From UBA1737 sp045653225 (GTDB taxonomy: Bacteria; Bacillota_I; Bacilli_A; ML615J-28; CAG-313), in contig JAZOLP010000005.1 of the NCBI GenBank assembly GCA_045653225.1, positions 1 through 5,392 on the forward strand: a DNA stretch of 5,392 nucleotides, given 5' to 3'. Of this stretch, positions 3,065-5,392 are shown one piece after another. The position numbers and the translations under genes are program-made. The notes beneath the pieces were generated by a model, which saw only the letters and a list, made by a program, of their open reading frames with translations, did not search any database and was not told the origin of the DNA. Within the stretch, counting starts at the first letter, position 1; each line of letters begins with the position of its first letter.

Positions 3065-5392
3065 ATGAAAAAAGCTTTATTATGTCTAATTATGTTAGTC
3101 ATGGTGGTTTCATTAATCGGTTGTAATGGTAAAGGTTGTAAAGGAAATAATACTCCTGAACATGAACATACTGCATGTGAAGAATGCGGTAAATGTATTG
3201 CAGAAGATTGTAATGGAACAAGTGATGAAAAATGTATGGGTCATGCACCAAAACACGAACATACAGTATGTGAAGAATGTGGTAAATGTGTAGATCCAGA
3301 ATGTGATGGTGAATCATCAGATAAATGTCAAGGACACGCACCAAAACATGAACATACAGCATGTGAAGAATGTGGTAAATGTGTAGATCCAGAGTGTGAT
3401 GGTGAATCATCAGATAAATGTTTTGGACATGCACCAAAACATGAACATACAGCGTGTGAAGAATGTGGTAAATGTATAGATCCAGAATGTGATGGTGAAT
3501 CATCAGATAAATGTGGTGGTCATGATAAAGTTGCACCTGTTATAGAACTTGAAAGTGGTGCATCAACTGAATTAACTTTAAATTGGAACAAAGAAGTAAC
3601 TACAGACTTTTTAATGGCTGGCGTTACTGCAACAGATGATGTTGACGGAAACTTAAAAGATTCTGTTCAAATTACTCATGAAATTAACAATAGAAAATAT
3701 GGTACATACAAAGTCACTTATGAAGTAAGTGATAATGCAGGCAATACCGCAACTTTAGAAAGAACTGTTAAAGTTATTTGGGATTATGCAGTACAATTTA
3801 TTGGTCACCAAGGATCATATTATGGTGTTGCTAATACTGAAGAAGCATTCTTATATGCAGCAGAAACATTACAATATCAAGCTTTAGAAACTGACGTTAA
3901 ACAAACTAAAGATGGTGTATTTGTATGTTGTCATGATGATACATTTGGCGGACTTACTATTGCTAATACAAATTGGGCTGATTTAAAAGATGTTGTTGTT
4001 ACATCAAGTAGAACAGCAGGTTATCCTAGTCAATATAATGAAATGCCTGGAACAGGTAAATATTCTTCAAAAATTTGTACTTTAGAAAGATATTTAGAAA
4101 TTTGTAAAGAATACGGTATATATGCAGTTGTAGAACTAAAAGGTTCTCCTGGTATTTCTAATAGTGATCAATCTAGAATGCCACAACTTATGGCTTTAAT
4201 TGAACAAGAAGGAATGTTAGAACAAACAATCTTCCTAGCAAGCGCATATAACTGTTTAATTTGGGTTAAACAAAATGGATATGACTATATTCCTTGTCAA
4301 TATCTAGTAGATTCATTTGCATCTGAAACTGTATTTAATAGATGTAAACAATATGGACTAGATGTTAGTGGTTGTGTAACTTATGGTAATGGTCAAACTG
4401 AAAACACAGCTGAATGGGTAGCAAGATACCAAGATGCTGGAATTAAAGTTTCTACATATACTTTCACACAATATAGTGATTATAAAGATGTTCAAAAATG
4501 GATTGATATCGGCGTTGACTTTGTTACAGTTGACTGGCAAAGTATGCATAAACTAAACTTGCCAGATAATAGTGATATCGTATATCATACAGTTAAATTC
4601 TATGATCAAGATAATAATTTATTAAAAGAAACAAAAGTTAAGAGTGGTAGAGCTGCTGCATCTCCGATTGCACCTGAAATTGAAGGTTATGAATTTGTAG
4701 GTTGGAGCGAATCAATCGAAAATGTTACAAGTGATTTAAGTGTAAAAGCAGAATATGAATTAATTGAATATACAATTACATATGATTCAAATTTATATGT
4801 AGTTTCTAAATCAACTTGGGCATCTAGAGAAGACTTCTCAAATGATTTCTATAATGATTTATTTGATTGGCTAGTTGCTAATGCATCACATCTACCACAA
4901 GTTACAGTAACTGATGGGGCTTATAAGATTTATGTAAACTCTACAGAATATGGTAGCTGTACAGTATCAAGTGCACAAGATATTAAGAATTTATATGTTT
5001 ATACATTTGAACGTACTTTTGCAACAATGATTTATAAACCAATTGACGGCTCTAACTCTCATGATTATGTTCCTGAAATTGATAATAATTATTTCTTAAA
5101 TAGTGAACCTTATCGTACAAAATATATTGGATGTAACTCATATTTCCTAAAAGCAATGGAAACTTCTTATACAGGCTATAGTTATACTTATAAACAAGCT
5201 TCTAATAACCGTGTTCAAATCTTCTTTAGATTCCATCAATGGTTAAATGGAACAAATATTGCTGCATTTAATAGTTATCCTGAAAAGAATATGGTTAAAT
5301 ACTTAGTTGGAGTTGAAGCAACAATGCCAACAGATCATGTTAAATACACAATTGAAGATGAAATTACATTATCTGCACCAACTTCATCAATA
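3065..5392 (+). CDS. Surface lipoprotein with GDPD phosphodiesterase domain, 3'-partial
   Basis: 776 codons are visible with no stop before the right edge. Residues 1-20 form a lipoprotein signal peptide (MKK, hydrophobic core, lipobox SLIGC with Cys20), so the protein should be lipid-anchored outside the cell. Domains in order: four 31-residue Cys/His repeats (33-153); an Ig-like domain of the DUF5011 type (about 154-236, with TDDVDGN and YEVSDNAGN); a GDPD domain (about 242-500); an InlB B-type/Listeria-Bacteroides repeat (about 504-566, with GYEFVGW); and an unrecognised C-terminal region with Tyr-rich, strand-like stretches. In the GDPD domain I see His248 (GHQG, where most members have HRG), Asn257-Thr258, the metal pair Glu275 and Asp277 (LETD), His290 (CHDD) and Glu357 (VELK). 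Family knowledge predicts metal-dependent hydrolysis of glycerophosphodiesters to sn-glycerol-3-phosphate and an alcohol; teichoic-acid-like substrates are possible outside the cell. The missing Arg and the Ala in place of the usual Glu before Asn-Thr leave specificity or activity uncertain. The gene stands alone after its own promoter. Confidence 0.88.
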   Translation, partial: MKKALLCLIMLVMVVSLIGCNGKGCKGNNTPEHEHTACEECGKCIAEDCNGTSDEKCMGHAPKHEHTVCEECGKCVDPECDGESSDKCQGHAPKHEHTACEECGKCVDPECDGESSDKCFGHAPKHEHTACEECGKCIDPECDGESSDKCGGHDKVAPVIELESGASTELTLNWNKEVTTDFLMAGVTATDDVDGNLKDSVQITHEINNRKYGTYKVTYEVSDNAGNTATLERTVKVIWDYAVQFIGHQGSYYGVANTEEAFLYAAETLQYQALETDVKQTKDGVFVCCHDDTFGGLTIANTNWADLKDVVVTSSRTAGYPSQYNEMPGTGKYSSKICTLERYLEICKEYGIYAVVELKGSPGISNSDQSRMPQLMALIEQEGMLEQTIFLASAYNCLIWVKQNGYDYIPCQYLVDSFASETVFNRCKQYGLDVSGCVTYGNGQTENTAEWVARYQDAGIKVSTYTFTQYSDYKDVQKWIDIGVDFVTVDWQSMHKLNLPDNSDIVYHTVKFYDQDNNLLKETKVKSGRAAASPIAPEIEGYEFVGWSESIENVTSDLSVKAEYELIEYTITYDSNLYVVSKSTWASREDFSNDFYNDLFDWLVANASHLPQVTVTDGAYKIYVNSTEYGSCTVSSAQDIKNLYVYTFERTFATMIYKPIDGSNSHDYVPEIDNNYFLNSEPYRTKYIGCNSYFLKAMETSYTGYSYTYKQASNNRVQIFFRFHQWLNGTNIAAFNSYPEKNMVKYLVGVEATMPTDHVKYTIEDEITLSAPTSSI
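3161..3532 (+). repeat. Four 93-bp in-frame repeats coding a Cys/His-rich stalk
   Basis: Units begin at 3161, 3254, 3347 and 3440. Each encodes H-x-H-x2-C-x2-C-x2-C-x4-C-x7-C-x2-H within 31 residues. Units 2, 3 and 4 are nearly identical in DNA (units 2 and 3 differ at 7 of 93 bases by hand count); unit 1 is more diverged, and unit 4 departs from the others after its last His. The segment lies just after the lipid anchor, so it would sit close to the membrane as a spacer or metal-binding stalk. Similar CGKC-containing repeats, as I recall, occur in surface proteins of gut Bacillota. The repeat also creates a long open frame on the opposite strand, which is not a gene. Confidence 0.9.

Noticed and set aside
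3161..3532. CRISPR-like array from the regular 93-bp period
   Set aside because: The units are contiguous with no unique spacers, a multiple of three long, and keep one protein motif in frame.
3099..3536. Long reverse-strand open frame rich in His, Tyr and Leu
   Set aside because: It is the antisense shadow of the 93-bp Cys/His repeats, its composition repeats with the same period, and it has no ribosome binding site; the sense frame has a full lipoprotein domain structure.
4358..4549. Reverse-strand open frame of 63 codons
   Set aside because: It lies wholly within the GDPD domain coding sequence and has no start signals.
3065..5392. Mycoplasma-type code with TGA as tryptophan
   Set aside because: All eleven visible tryptophans in the lipoprotein are TGG and no in-frame TGA occurs. 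The four complete stops seen in the window are TAA or TAG, so TGA use is not directly shown, but nothing supports reassignment.

Overview
The window is AT-rich DNA with every supported gene on the + strand. It most resembles a gut-type low-GC Bacillota or Mycoplasmatota (Erysipelotrichia or uncultured Bacilli-like lineage). The evidence is the strong A/T codon bias, purine-rich ribosome binding sites, intrinsic terminators, a lipobox lipoprotein with an InlB/Listeria-Bacteroides repeat, and no outer-membrane features. The genetic code looks standard: the long lipoprotein reads all eleven of its tryptophans from TGG and has no in-frame TGA.

Left part (1-2892). Three transcription units of unrecognised proteins are separated by two copies of one long intergenic module: a partial soluble protein (to 448); a two-gene operon of a 103-aa soluble protein and a 339-aa two-helix membrane protein (838-2191); and a 136-aa multi-helix membrane protein (2482-2892). 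The modules lie at 475-744 and 2192-2462 and are about 90 percent identical over their right ~240 bp by hand alignment. Each carries, in order, a hairpin, a second weak stem, an intrinsic terminator, a GC-rich structured core of about 55 nt, a second intrinsic terminator with a GAAA loop, and an extended -10 promoter at its right edge. Each module therefore ends the gene before it and starts the gene after it, while the intervening genes are unrelated. This cassette-like layout is the most unusual thing in the window. Nothing in the sequence proves a function for the small genes; an immunity or defence-type accessory array is a hypothesis only.

Right part (2893-5392). A perfect 15-bp bidirectional-type terminator (2933-2968) closes the array. 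It is followed by a separate promoter, a good ribosome binding site and a large lipoprotein gene running off the right edge (776 codons visible). The product has a lipobox signal peptide, four 31-residue Cys/His-rich repeats, an Ig-like domain of the DUF5011 type, a glycerophosphodiester phosphodiesterase (GDPD) domain with most catalytic residues present, an InlB B-type repeat and an unrecognised extracellular C-terminal region. It is probably a surface-anchored phosphodiesterase acting on glycerophosphodiesters or teichoic-acid-like polymers.
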